NCBI GenBank assembly: GCA_007844125.1
Contig: CM017571.1
Location: forward strand, 29,213,978-29,277,977
DNA: 64,000 nt
Direction of reading: 5' to 3'
Source of the DNA: Sinonovacula constricta
Taxonomy: Eukaryota; Mollusca; Bivalvia; Cardiida; Solecurtidae
Within the stretch, counting starts at the first letter, position 1; each line of letters begins with the position of its first letter. The notes beneath the pieces were generated by a model that saw only the letters and a list, made by a program, of their open reading frames with translations, was not told where the DNA came from and searched no databases. A program made the position numbers and the translations under genes. Shown in pieces: positions 34,314 to 45,043 of this stretch.

Positions 34314-36388
34314 CTGTAAATATACCAAAATACAAGTAAATCAATCAACAAGTTTTTGTGTGTTTTAAGCAGTGTACTTTAAAATATAGTTATCACTCCC
34401 AAACACACACAAAATGTTATAGTAAAGAAATGAGGATGATTCACCTCGACAAGGCTTGACCAACTTGTTTAGGTAACATTTATGCAATGGACACTAAGAA
34501 ATTAATCAAATTAAAAAAAAGAAAGAATGATTATTACGGCATAACACAAGTAAGAGTAATGGAAAGGTTTTAAACGTAGTGCGGGAAAACTCCAGAAACA
34601 AGTGAAAGTACAGACAACTGATACACGTGTTTTGATAAAAGTACAGACAGCTGATACGAGTGTATTAATGAAAGAAGAGACACCGGATACGAGTGTCTTG
34701 ATTAAAAACTGACAACTGATACACGTGAACTGATGAAAGTACAGACATATGAGTCGTTATTATTGGTCACTAGATGTATAAATATGTAAAACCATGTAAA
34801 ACGTATCTCTCTGTTATTCATAGCACATCGATTTCAGTCGGAAACAAATTGGACCAGGTACCTATCTGTTAATTAATATCTGTCACAAATTACATAAGCA
34901 CCGTTTGACCGAAGTCACATGAGTGTCTGGAAATTCAAGACGGATGGGAAAAGCTCAACAACTGATGCGTGGGAATTAGCTTGTATACCAATCGCGAATT
35001 GTCAGATAGATCTGCATTAAATGCACAGGCACTCGATACAAAGTAACCATGAAAAAGTACAATAAAGCACTTAATATCCTAACAAAACTTGAATGACGAA
35101 TGTTTCTGCATAAGTCTGTAATAATCAATGCAGACTGTCCTTGAATACGAATTAGTGCAGTCGTGTAATATAAAAATAAGAATCAACAATTGATATTAGT
35201 ATGGTTTTTATCGTGATTTTTGTCACAGCTCTTACGTTTATTGTTGCTTAAGTTGTTGTTGTTTTAGAAACACTATAATAAATATAAAACAATGTTGTCA
35301 TTTTACTGCTGAAATAGCATACACATATCCGTTAGAAAATAATCACGTCTCAAAGCTGTGACGTTACCCCATAGACATCCAAAACCAATTATCAATAAAA
35401 GAACAAGTAAGAGCACGGATGTGAATAGGTACATAAGAAAAGGTCCTATAAAAAATTCCACAGATATTTAAGTTTTATCTGCCTGTAGACAAAGGCAAAC
35501 AAGGTAAATGTAAATGTGACAAAAACACAGAGACGAGACGTAACACACAAAAAGAAAAACCATCCGTGACCGCCTTGGAACGGTCAATCGGCAAAAGGGC
35601 CGAATGGGGTACTTAAACCTGGTTTGTGGAGCGCTCCTATCTCGCACTTCCTGAAGGTTTTTGTTCCTGAAGGTTTTTCTATTAAATAAACAGTGTAAAT
35701 AACAATATCCCGTCGAAGTGAAACAGCTAACAGTAAGCACCTCCATCGGGAGTTAAAACAGATACAATGAACTTATATACATACATAATATCTAGTAATA
35801 AAATAAACTATCAGCATATGTACAGTAGATAAAAGCATCGGCAACGTAAAAATTCCAAATGTAGTGAGAGTAGTTTGAAATTAAATAGCCCAAGCGCTGA
35901 TACGTGTATATTATAAGAACAAATAAAACAGTACAAGCGCTGATATATAATAAAATAAATTTAATTAGATCATACAATGCCATGACGCCATATGCCAAAA
36001 GTGTCAAAAGTGAAATGTAAAAAATACGAAAGTAATCATCGAATTTAAAAAAACAACACCTACCAACAAAATCAAATGTAGTATTGTTAAGAGTTAATAA
36101 GTTTTAAAAAAATCTTTAAAAGCCGAGGATTTATCCGCAGTTGGCATATTATATATAATAAAGGTACGAAAATCCCGACGTTATGCTTCCTGGGCAATCT
36201 CACGTAAAGGGTACTGAGACTTTAAACAAGAAGATGACTATCCTGGGAACTGAACACTCTCTTTTACTGTTGATTAATTACATAAACATTTGACAGTAAC
36301 GAATCATAACTCTGATGGGAAGTAGAATATGTGCTACTTGATTTGTTTTCCTTGTTCACAGCTACATCTGATTTTAAAAGCTGCATTG
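34314..36388 (+). other. Non-coding; imperfect short repeat and one dispersed repeat
   Basis: 34600-34745 holds four loose copies of a 36-40 bp phrase (ACAGACA.CTGATACACGTG). Apart from the dispersed repeat at 35566-35668 I see nothing else, and the 92-codon minus frame over it is not supported. Confidence 0.5.
35566..35668 (-). repeat. Dispersed repeat, copy 2
   Basis: Inverted relative to copy 1: the minus strand reads CAGGAAGTGCGAGATAGGAG then GCCGATTGACCGTTCCAAGG. Confidence 0.75.
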
Positions 36389-36392
36389 CTAA

Positions 36393-36661
36393 TGTAGCAG
36401 GACGGGTTGTTTTGATGTTAGTGTTGGCTCACATTTTGATTAGTATGAGTTATTAACATAGGTGAAAATTCATGACGTAAGTACCAGTAAGTTCCAATAG
36501 TTTTAATGAACTAATATCAATCTATTGGTATGTAACTACAAATATTGTGGCACACAGTAGAGCATATCAATGTCAATACATACAAATAATACATACAACT
36601 AATAAGGATCCATAACTATATGAATTTAGAGATACTGCATAAATTTAGGGTTTAATTTTGA
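36393..36661 (-). repeat. Partial third LTR
   Basis: 269 bp matching the low-coordinate part of the two full LTRs. It stops at ATTTTGA, where sequence switches to the gag leader. Confidence 0.9.
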
Positions 36662-36838
36662 CCAACTTCATGGTGTTGCATTAGATTTAAATCATGTTGA
36701 TAGATGTCATTATCAAATGTGATTGTCCTTCTGGGTTGAAAAGTATTTGTGTTCCATATATCTGAGGGAGATGCTATTTTCACCTAGTAATAGCTTAAAT
36801 CTAAACTATGCCTGCATACCATAAAATTAAATTGAAAA

Positions 36839-36856
36839 ATCCCGGACGAGCCCCCA
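36839..36856 (-). promoter_or_regulatory. Primer binding site (tRNA-Pro), second copy
   Basis: The plus strand reads ATCCCGGACGAGCCCCCA, the 3' end of tRNA-Pro including CCA; the minus strand is its complement, four bases from the LTR end. Confidence 0.85.
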
Positions 36857-36860
36857 AAAA

Positions 36861-37184
36861 TGTAGCAGGACTGGTTGTTTTGATGTTAGTGTTGGCTTAC
36901 ATTTTGATAAGTATGAGTTATAAACATAGGTGAAAATTCATGACGTAAGTACCAGTAAGTTTCAATAGTTTTAATGAACTAATATCAATCTATTGATATG
37001 TAACTACAAATATTGTGGCACACAGTAGAGCATATCAATGTCAATACATACAAATAATACATACAACTAATAAGGATCCATAACTATATGAATTTAGAGA
37101 TACTGCATAAATTTAGGGTTAAATTTTGAATCCCCGGCCAAAATATAAAATATCCCAATAAAAGGCCAAGAGAGAGAGAGAGAA

Positions 37185-37218
<34 letters not shown>

Positions 37219-37566
37219 GCTCTAGCTCTGACAAAAGGTAAAAACTACCTTGTGAATGTCCGTGAGGCAAAGAGAGCCCAGAGAAGGGATTTCTCTCCTT
37301 TATATACCCATCTAGAGGCAAATAGCATGAAAAACTCGTGCACAACATGGAAACAACTTAAGGTATAATACTAAGTGGATAATAAAGCAAAAATGTAAGA
37401 CAGTACATTTACATCATTGAATAAATATATATAACCCAAGTGTCAACTGGTCGCTTGTATATTATATCTACTGATAAAGTTCTGCTTGAATGAACATGGG
37501 CTAGTGGTAAGTTATAATGCTATCAGCACGTTTGATGGAGTTGAAGTGAAAACCATTTCTGCCACA
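36861..37566 (-). repeat. Second (3') LTR, 706 bp
   Basis: On the plus strand it begins TGTAGCAGG and ends TGCCACA. Contains a (GA)n tract at about 37168-37217 of different length from the other LTR. A polypurine tract abuts it at 37567. Confidence 0.92.
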
Positions 37567-37590
37567 CTCTACCTTTTCTTTCTCTTTAAG
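37567..37590 (-). promoter_or_regulatory. Polypurine tract
   Basis: The minus strand reads AAAGAGAAAGAAAAGG then TAGAG immediately before the second LTR, which marks that LTR as the true 3' LTR of the long internal region. Confidence 0.75.
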
Positions 37591-37743
37591 AAATAATAAA
37601 ACTTAATTGGCAGAAATGACCTAAACACAATATTAACAAAAAGATGAACAATATATGTGTACACATTCAACACATAACAGATGATAATACAAGATGAAAT
37701 GTATTTATTATCAGAATTTATATTCAAACAGGCAAGGTTAATG

Positions 37744-38232
37744 TCATTTTGTTTTTGGTATTTTTCCAACAATGAACCCTTCATTCAGCACACACTCCTC
37801 ATCTCTACAGTCCGATCGCTCTGTCACTAGTGAAACTGACCCGGCTGCTGGTACCAACACCTTCCGTTTTTCTGCTGCTCGCTGTCTGAAGTCAACACAG
37901 TAGGGCAAGGTGTCCATAGGGTCTACATAATATTCATTGGCGACCACTTCCTCGATAAGAGAACAATCTATTTTATGTATTTTGATGAGATGGCGTTTTG
38001 CAAAGTCCTTACGGAACATGATCTTCCGACAACACGGACATGTGTACTTTGTTTTAGTCTGTTTATGCCTCTGCTGCCAATGCCGGAAGTATGACCCATG
38101 TGAGTTATAGTCCTCTGTGGCACAGCCTTTAACGTTACAGGGTGTTGGCTTGTCTGGCCATACTGGTGAATTATCCCTAACAAACTTGTCAGCCTCCGAA
38201 GGGTTTCCAATGAGTTCTTGAAAGTCAGCCAT
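37744..38232 (-). CDS. Two-finger C2H2 protein in env position of the LTR element
   Basis: From an ATG at 38232 (MADFQELIGNPSEADKF) an uninterrupted 162-codon frame runs to TAA. Finger 1 is C32-x4-C37 ... H51-x4-H56; finger 2 is C65-x2-C68 ... H81-x4-H86 (YTCPCCRKIMFRKDFAKRH). A mixed, acidic C-terminal part follows. A longer frame extends to 38334 without an ATG. It lies between integrase and the polypurine tract, in element orientation, where some Ty3/mdg4 elements carry an extra gene. It may be an element-borne nucleic-acid-binding protein or a nested fragment. I do not recognise the family. Confidence 0.55.
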   Translation of the reverse strand: MADFQELIGNPSEADKFVRDNSPVWPDKPTPCNVKGCATEDYNSHGSYFRHWQQRHKQTKTKYTCPCCRKIMFRKDFAKRHLIKIHKIDCSLIEEVVANEYYVDPMDTLPYCVDFRQRAAEKRKVLVPAAGSVSLVTERSDCRDEECVLNEGFIVGKIPKTK

Positions 38233-38249
38233 TCTGTAATTGAAACTTT

Positions 38250-38612
38250 CCTTATTCCAACTTTGACAAATTATCTTGGCCTGAACAGACTTATACTTCC
38301 AAGATAGCCCCATTATAGAATTATTTCTAGGCACCAGAATTCTAAGATAATTATATGAAACGCTGGATTCATCAATCCATTTATTTCAGTCATAATTTCA
38401 AAGCTGATGATGCTGTTCGTAATCTGTTAAAGTTAATATCATGAATCTTCAGTATGACTGGTAGTCTTTGGTACACAAGATGTTCCATTCGAAAGCTTAT
38501 TATCCTGATCAAAGCAGATATCCCAAATATTACAAAATATCCTGGCCCGGACAGTACAAAATTTCCACGATAAACTCCATCAAACAAAATTAAATTCCTA
38601 GGCATGTTTTCA
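38250..38612 (-). repeat. Diverged direct duplication next to the zinc-finger ORF
   Basis: 38262-38333 and 38531-38605 share ACAAATTATCTTGGCC / ACAAAATATCCTGGCC, a middle with TCCA(A/C)GAT and the end TTTCTAGGCA / TTCCTAGGCA. The two copies are about 270 bp apart and quite diverged. Confidence 0.6.
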
Positions 38613-38873
38613 TTACGTGAGAAGTGTATATAATACTGACAGTTATTTAAGTTATATTTTTTATATTTAAATAGTTACAAGCGTATCTGTCCATATATTT
38701 AACATCTGGAAACTGGAAAAAATGTTCTGAACAAGGCACTCTCTCTCTCTCTAATCTACTCATACATAAACTTGTGCAAGTCATTTTAACTAAATCCCCA
38801 AGGTTCTTATGAACCTTTAATAACTCTATAATTTCTTATCAGGTTTCCTTTAAACTCGACGCCATTTAAACTA

Positions 38874-38874
<1 letters not shown>

Positions 38875-38946
<72 letters not shown>
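38875..38946 (+). repeat. (AT)n microsatellite
   Basis: About 70 bp of pure alternating AT in the tail of the LTR element. Confidence 0.97.
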
Positions 38947-38947
<1 letters not shown>

Positions 38948-39292
38948 CGTGCGCTTAATTTCTAGCATAAGTAAACATTTGTCATTTTTACAAAACGTCT
39001 GTATATTGTACTGCTAAACAACAAACTACATGTATTATCATTTATTATCTTGAGCAAATAATTCCAATGATAATGAACTATAAACAACTCTTAATTATAA
39101 TGCAAAAAAGGTTTGTACAATATTTGCCACATACTTCAAACTAATTTTTCATACGGTCAGATCGTATGTGATATATTGGTCTTATTTGAACCTACCTAAA
39201 CTAGATTAGATTATTGTTCTGTTGTTCAGACATCACTGTGTGATATCAGTTTTTTTTTATCTACTTTTAGACATATAGATATCTATGAAAAA

Positions 39293-40720
39293 TCATATTG
39301 GTAAAAATATGACTTTGGGTTTGACCCTTCTCCCAACCCTTGTCTGGTAGGGAGTTTTTATCAGGTCTGGGGTGTCTTTGTGATATTCATCACAAATTGG
39401 TAGCTGACAAGGTATGTCTTGTGTATCGGGTACTTGCTCAGTTTGAGGACTCAGTGGGTATCGAATCCCATTATATTTCTTCAAGTGGTCAACATGGGTA
39501 ACGAGCCTCTTGTTTGTGGTTACATGTTGGATTTCATAGGTAACATCTGTTACCTTTCGGAGCACCTTGTACGGACCGGTCCAGCCTAACCCCAATTTCA
39601 TATTCGCAGTTACGGGGTACCAGCGCCAAACAAGATCATCCGCCTCATATTTTCTAGGTTTCAAACCCTTTGAGTTCGACTTCTTTTGTCTAGAAGCAGC
39701 TGTTTGTAAATGTTTAGCAACTTGTGAGGGTATAGATGTCATGGATTGCTTAAGCCATTCTACATATTCTGAGGGACACGTACAAGATTCGGTTTCGTGT
39801 GGATTATTAAACAATAAGTCAGTGGGCATTGTGTTTTCCCTTCCGAACAGATTGGGGCTACATTTTGTGCTTTCGTGTACCGAGGATCTATAAGCCATCA
39901 TGACGAATGGAAGATGATCATCCCAATCATCTCTGTTTTCATTGACAAACATGGCAAGAATCATTTGAATCGTCCTTATATTTTTTTCTGATAACCCATC
40001 TGACTGAGGCCTGTATGGTGTGGTGCGTGTTTTTTCAATGTCCAATAATTTGCACATGTGTTGAAACAACCGGGATACAAACTCAGGACCTTGATCAGTG
40101 TGTATAATGGATGGTACTCCATATCTACATATAAATTCTGTGACCAACTTGTCTGCTACTGTGAGGGCTGTGTGATCTTTGAGAGCATATGCCTCAGCAA
40201 ATTTTGTGTAATAGTCACTGACAACCAGAATGTACTGGTTGCCATATTGTGTAACATTAAGTGGGCCCAAGATATCAAGTGCAATACGATCTAAGGGTTG
40301 ATATGAAATATCTTTTTTCAGTTCAGATTTGCCTTTTCCAGGACCAGGTTTCCGTCGGGAACACATGTCACATTCTCCAATACAGCGTTTGATATCACTA
40401 GAAAAACATGGCCAATAAAATCTTTCTTTGATCACTTTGATTGTTCTTTCACGTCCTAAGTGACCAGCAATTCTCTTTGTGTGTAACTGATTGAAGATTT
40501 CAGAACGCAACATTTGTGGCACAACTACACGAAATGTATGATTTGTGTGTTTACGCCAAAGGACACTGTCTATTACAACTAATGACTTCCACAGACTCAT
40601 CCGAGTTAGAACATTACTAGTGTATTGTGCTATTTCAATCTTAGCTGGCTTATTTGAAGAGTTGGCTTTAAAGTTTAGTATAACCCTTATATCTGGATCA
40701 TTTGACTGCGTATCAGACAA
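39293..40720 (-). CDS. Ty3/mdg4 integrase, intact 475-codon frame
   Basis: Inserts retroelement cDNA into the genome. Residue positions in the frame: zinc-binding HHCC (H80, H87, C117, C120), then the DDE core with D149 (ALDILGP), D209 (HTDQGPEF) and E245 (SDGLSEKN), a D-35-E spacing as in retroviral-type integrases. The C-terminal part has GWTGPYKVLRK, the GPY/F module of Ty3/mdg4 elements. No chromodomain is seen. The first 50 or so codons belong to the RNase H/integrase linker. The frame is offset from RNase H, so the polyprotein is broken, though this domain has no stop. Confidence 0.93.
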   Translation of the reverse strand: MSDTQSNDPDIRVILNFKANSSNKPAKIEIAQYTSNVLTRMSLWKSLVVIDSVLWRKHTNHTFRVVVPQMLRSEIFNQLHTKRIAGHLGRERTIKVIKERFYWPCFSSDIKRCIGECDMCSRRKPGPGKGKSELKKDISYQPLDRIALDILGPLNVTQYGNQYILVVSDYYTKFAEAYALKDHTALTVADKLVTEFICRYGVPSIIHTDQGPEFVSRLFQHMCKLLDIEKTRTTPYRPQSDGLSEKNIRTIQMILAMFVNENRDDWDDHLPFVMMAYRSSVHESTKCSPNLFGRENTMPTDLLFNNPHETESCTCPSEYVEWLKQSMTSIPSQVAKHLQTAASRQKKSNSKGLKPRKYEADDLVWRWYPVTANMKLGLGWTGPYKVLRKVTDVTYEIQHVTTNKRLVTHVDHLKKYNGIRYPLSPQTEQVPDTQDIPCQLPICDEYHKDTPDLIKTPYQTRVGRRVKPKVIFLPI

Positions 40721-40931
40721 CTCATTATTGGACCAGGATTTAATCCATTTTGACTCTGTACAACTAGTTGGTTAGGGATCAGTTTCCTGTACACTTTCAA
40801 ACAGGAAAACATTTGTCCAGACTCTTGGTTCCCAGAAATAATTTAACAACTGTTTGGTGGTTTCGAACAATCAGAAACAGGCAAATGACAGCCTTTTTGT
40901 TCCTGGAAATCGTCTGATATTTTCCCACAAT

Positions 40932-41280
40932 CTAAACAATCAGTGCTACGACACTTCTTTCGGATTGGCCTTCGAGATAAGGCATCAGCATTGGCATGAA
41001 GCTTGCCTTTGCGGTACTCAACTGAAAATCATATGTGTTAAGTGTTGCCAACCAACGTGAAAGCATTCCTTCGGGTTCTTTGAAATTTCTAAGCCATAAC
41101 AAGGAAGCATGGTCAGTTCTTACCAGAAACTTTTGTCCCCACAAGTAGTGTTTGAAATGTTTGACAAAGGTTACAACAGACAACAATTCAATATAGGTGG
41201 TGCAGTAGTTTTGTTGAGACTTGTTTAGTGCTTTACTAGCATATGAAACAACCCGCTCTTCCCCATTTTGAATCTTGATA
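40932..41280 (-). pseudogene. RNase H domain, frameshifted
   Basis: The domain starts in the RT frame (FILDTDGCNTGIGAVLS), shifts frame near 41260, and goes on with VVSYASKALNKSQQNY-like residues, FLVRTDHASLLWL and RWLATLNTYDFQL. It stops at 40932, before the linker to integrase. Confidence 0.85.
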
Positions 41281-42358
41281 AAACAGCACCAATTCCTGTG
41301 TTACAACCATCAGTATCTAGTATGAACATCCCTGTTTCTAGAGGAAAACCGAGTATTGTTGGTGAGCTTAGGAGCTCCTTAAGATTTTCAAAGCTCTGTT
41401 GGCATTCATGTGACCAAATAAACTGTTTTCTTTTCTGAGTAAGTGAGTTCATGGGAAAAGTAAGCAGAGCAAAGTTAGGAATGAATTTCCTGTAATGACT
41501 TGCTAGCCCTAGGAAGCTTCTCAACTCGGTTTGGTTTTGTGGAGGTGGCCAGTTCTTAATTGCCTCATCGTTTGCAGGATTGCAGGCAATGCCCTCTCTG
41601 GAAACAATATGACCCAGATACTCAATTTGTTTTCTAAAGAAGTGGCATTCTTTTGGTTTTAGTGACAAGTTCGCAGACCTGAATCTTTGAAATACTTCTT
41701 TCAAATTATTCATTGTGTTTTCAAAGGTGTTACCAAAGACAGTGACATCATCGAGATAACACAAACACTGTTTCCATTGTAACCCCCATAGAACCAACTC
41801 AATTAATCTTTCAAAAGTAGCTGAAGCATTACTAAGGCCAAAGGGCATGACCTTGAACTGGAATAAGCCAATGTGTGAGCTTAAACTGGTGTACATTTTA
41901 CTGTCATCAGCCATTTTTATTTGCCAATAACCACTTGCTAAATCGAGCGTGCAGAAAAATTTCGAGTTTGCCAGAGAATCAAAAGCTTCACCAATTTTTC
42001 GAAGAGGATAAGCATCCTTTCTTGTTACAGAACTTAACTTCCTGTAGTCAATGCAAAAACGGAAAGACCCATCTTTCTTTTTAATAAGTACAATAGGTGC
42101 TGCCCATGGACTCGAACTTGGCTCAATTATGTTCTGATCCAGCATCTTTTGTATTTCGGCCTCAATAATTGGTTTTTGTGACATAGACAGACGTCTTTGT
42201 GGTAATTTAACTGGCTTTGCCTCGCCTACATCAATGTGATGCTCTATTTGCGTTGTCTGATTGACATGGCATGACTCATCTGCAAAAAGGTCTTGATATT
42301 TTAGTAAAAGTTCTTTGAATTGTTTGTTTTGATCTACATTAAGATTTTCTGAAGCTTC
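41225..42358 (-). CDS. Ty3/mdg4 reverse transcriptase
   Basis: Same frame as the protease, separated only by one TAG (42359-42361). Motifs in order: IIEPSSSPWAAPIVLIKKKD, FRFCIDYRKL, DLASGYWQI, FKVMPFGLSNA, then the catalytic CLCYLDDVTVF (YLDD), YLGHIVS and LRSFLGLASHYRKFI. The palm has no internal stop; the frame ends at the shift in RNase H. Confidence 0.93.
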   Translation of the reverse strand, partial: EASENLNVDQNKQFKELLLKYQDLFADESCHVNQTTQIEHHIDVGEAKPVKLPQRRLSMSQKPIIEAEIQKMLDQNIIEPSSSPWAAPIVLIKKKDGSFRFCIDYRKLSSVTRKDAYPLRKIGEAFDSLANSKFFCTLDLASGYWQIKMADDSKMYTSLSSHIGLFQFKVMPFGLSNASATFERLIELVLWGLQWKQCLCYLDDVTVFGNTFENTMNNLKEVFQRFRSANLSLKPKECHFFRKQIEYLGHIVSREGIACNPANDEAIKNWPPPQNQTELRSFLGLASHYRKFIPNFALLTFPMNSLTQKRKQFIWSHECQQSFENLKELLSSPTILGFPLETGMFILDTDGCNTGIGAVLSRFKMGKSGLFHMLVKH

Positions 42359-43225
42359 CTAATAAAGGGGGACTAAATGCGAAGGAATAAGTACTGATTT
42401 CTCATGACATATCGGATCGGGTGTACATGTGTTGACCTCAGTAACTGGTTGAATACTTCCGATTGAACAAGTCCTAAAAATTTTAATCTTTCTGTCAGTG
42501 AGGTTTATTAAGGCTAATGGACCAAAGAAAGTGCCAGAACTCACCAAAGTTCTTGCCATCAGTAAATCTTTCTTGCAAAGAAATTTGTGAGGCTCCAGAA
42601 CTCCACAGGGCTTGGTGAAAACACCATCGATTTTTGCCAATATTGTCAGTTCTGATTCAGGTGGAACTGTGACCGAAGTGTCTAGTCTAATGCGCGCAAC
42701 AGACTGTGTTTCTTGTCTTGAGATTTTTTTGTGTGTGTGTTTTCCAATAACCATGTTGTTCTTCCCAGATCTGATATTTACATCATAGTCATCCATAAAA
42801 TCTGCTCCTAAAATTGCGGTTATTTCATCTAAGTCAGCCACTAAGAAGTTATAGTTGAAGACCTGGTTGTCAATTTCAAAATCAAGGTTAAGTTTTCCCC
42901 ATACATAAAGGCTTTCTCCATTTGCAGCAGTGAATCTATCGGACACCTTGCAAATACTAGCTAAGTCTATTTCCATTTCGATAGCCAACTGTGTAGAAAT
43001 TATGCACGTAGATGCACCTGTATCAATCAATGCATGGAAACAACAACTTTTCCCAATTACTTTTGCATACCAACATGACCTCTTGACACTAGACAATATT
43101 ATTGTTTGTTGCCCTGGTTCTTTATGACTTACTTTGGCTGAACTTTTGGGCGCAAGACCAGCCTCATATAGTTTTCCGATACATTGGAAGAGCATTTCGA
43201 TGCTATGTGTTCTTTCCCATGGCAC
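42359..43225 (-). CDS. Retroelement aspartic protease region
   Basis: The open frame carries HALIDTGASTCIIS (catalytic D68-T69-G70 from the frame start) and a flap/ILGADFMDDYD segment. It overlaps the end of gag by 97 bases in another frame, as in elements that use ribosomal frameshifting; this is not shown. A TAG ends it, but the same frame runs straight on into RT. Confidence 0.88.
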   Translation of the reverse strand: MPWERTHSIEMLFQCIGKLYEAGLAPKSSAKVSHKEPGQQTIILSSVKRSCWYAKVIGKSCCFHALIDTGASTCIISTQLAIEMEIDLASICKVSDRFTAANGESLYVWGKLNLDFEIDNQVFNYNFLVADLDEITAILGADFMDDYDVNIRSGKNNMVIGKHTHKKISRQETQSVARIRLDTSVTVPPESELTILAKIDGVFTKPCGVLEPHKFLCKKDLLMARTLVSSGTFFGPLALINLTDRKIKIFRTCSIGSIQPVTEVNTCTPDPICHEKSVLIPSHLVPLY

Positions 43226-43569
43226 TTAAAGCATGCTATTTCTTTTGACCTTTCCCTACTTTTTGACCTACTTCTATTTTTCTTTTCAAGTGTTTGAGTA
43301 AGATTTTTCAGCAAATCAGCAAGTTCTTCAGGCGTTGTGTGCTTGCTCTTTTGTGAGACTGAATGGCAGTCTTGTGAGGTTGTTTCTTCAAATCCTGGTT
43401 TTCGCAAAATACTATGGGAGTTCTCGAATGCCTTAAATTCAATTGCTAATAAAATTGCCTCATTCAGTGTGCGTGGGTGTCTAAATTGTACATGACTTCT
43501 CAATTCTGGCTTATTTAAGCCATAGATGAACTGATCAATAATATAGATTTCTCTTGCACCAGCTTGCAT
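43129..43569 (-). CDS. gag C-terminal part with zinc knuckle
   Basis: Encodes capsid-like IIDQFIYGLNKPELRSHVQF, then a basic SRSKSRERS stretch and CFKCHGKEHIASKC, a CX2CX4HX4C nucleocapsid knuckle that packages element RNA. It is in a different frame from the gag N-terminus. Confidence 0.85.
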   Translation of the reverse strand: MQAGAREIYIIDQFIYGLNKPELRSHVQFRHPRTLNEAILLAIEFKAFENSHSILRKPGFEETTSQDCHSVSQKSKHTTPEELADLLKNLTQTLEKKNRSRSKSRERSKEIACFKCHGKEHIASKCSSNVSENYMRLVLRPKVQPK

Positions 43570-43751
43570 GCGAGGATATGCTTTTGCGCCGAGTTTTTAT
43601 AAACTATAACCATAGTCTGTCACATTCTCAGATAACATTTGCTTTCTATTGCGAAATTCACAGCGAAACGCTGTCTCCCTTTCCAACTTTGAGCTGTACC
43701 CCTTAAACTCATAATCAGTTGTTTAGCCCGTTCAGTATTGGTCCACCTATT

Positions 43752-44201
43752 CTAGTTTGCAACTTGCTCAAAGTGAAAAATGTAATCATTCCCATCTGTA
43801 GTTACGCCATCCAATTTATCTGGGTTCACATTCTTACGCATACTCTGAACACAGTCATGTTTTGTGTTATCCATAACCATTCCCTGTTGTCTACTATTTG
43901 TGTAAGTTTGTAAACTGTCCAAGTTATGTGTTGACCTTGTCTGCTCATTACTTAACCCAATAGGTACACCATACCTTAAAGGGGTAGACGTGTAGTTTCT
44001 GTGTAATCCACTGCTGTCTGAGAGTGGCTGAGTGTATCTGTTTGGTAAACTAGATGGTGTAGGTGTGTGAAGAAGGCTCTGGTCAAGTAAATTCAGTTGT
44101 GTGCCATGAAAACCGTTCGATGCATGCACAGATTCATTTTGACCAACTTCATGGTGTTGCATAAGGTTTAAATCATGTTGATAGATGTCATTCATTATCA
44201 A
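43752..44201 (-). pseudogene. gag N-terminal part
   Basis: A 149-codon frame (MIMNDIYQHDLNLMQHHEVG...) begins 120 bases past the primer site. It is Gln/Asn/Ser-rich. The frame ends at 43752; 43570-43750 has the continuing capsid sequence in other frames, so gag is broken here. Confidence 0.7.
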
Positions 44202-44323
44202 ATGTGATTGTCCTTCTGGGTTGAAAAGTATGTGTGTTCCATATATCTGAGGGAGATGGCATTTTCACCTAGTAATAGCTTAAATCTAAACTATGCCTGC
44301 ATACAATAAAATTAAATTGAAAA

Positions 44324-44341
44324 ATCCCGGACGAGCCCCCA
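44324..44341 (-). promoter_or_regulatory. Primer binding site (tRNA-Pro)
   Basis: ATCCCGGACGAGCCCCCA on the plus strand, complementary to the minus-strand RNA: an 18-nt match to the tRNA-Pro 3' end. Confidence 0.88.
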
Positions 44342-44345
44342 AAAA

Positions 44346-44653
44346 TGAAACAGGACTGGTTGTTTTGATGTTAGTGTTAGCTCACATTTTGATTAGTATG
44401 AGTTATTAACATAGGTGAAAATTCATGACGTAAGTACCAGTAAGTTTCAATAGTTTTAATGAACTAATATCAATCTATTGGTATGTAACTACAAATATTG
44501 TGGCACACAGTAGAGCATATCAATGTCAATACATACAAATAATACATACAACTAATAAGGATCCATAACTATATGAATTTAGAGATACTGCATAAATTTA
44601 GGGTTTAATTTTGAATCCCCGGCCAAAATATAAAATATCCCAATAAAAGGCCT

Positions 44654-44701
<48 letters not shown>

Positions 44702-45039
44702 TCTAGCTCTGACAAAAGGTAAAAACTACCTTGTGAATGTCCGTGAGGCAAAGAGAGCCCAGAGAAGGGATTTCTCTCCTTTATATACCCGTCTAGAGTC
44801 GAATTGCATGAAAAACTCGTGCACAACATGGAAACAACTCAAGGTATAATACTAGGTTAATAATAAAGCACCATATGTAAGACAGTACATTTACATCATT
44901 GAATAAGGCAGGGCTATATATAACCCAAGTGTCAACTGGTCGCTTGTATATTACATTTACTGATAAAGTTGTGCTAGTGGTCAGTTATAATGCTATTAGC
45001 ACGTATGATGGAGTTGAAGTGAAAACAATTTCTGCCACA
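44346..45039 (-). repeat. 5' LTR, 694 bp
   Basis: On the plus strand TGAAACAGG...TGCCACA, nearly identical to 36861-37566. Contains a (GA)n tract at about 44655-44697. Flanked by CTAA at 45040. Confidence 0.92.
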
Positions 45040-45043
45040 CTAA

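Larger units (their letters stand above)
36389..45043 (-). mobile_element. Ty3/mdg4-like LTR retrotransposon, tandem-LTR arrangement
   Basis: Read on the minus strand: target site, 5' LTR (45039-44346), tRNA-Pro primer site, gag, protease, RT, RNase H, integrase, a 1.7-kb tail with a zinc-finger ORF, polypurine tract, second LTR (37566-36861), a second primer site and gag start (36860-36662), then a partial third LTR (36661-36393). CTAA directly flanks both outer ends (36389-36392 and 45040-45043), so the composite sits in one target site. The few frame lesions suggest a fairly young but inactive copy. Confidence 0.9.
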
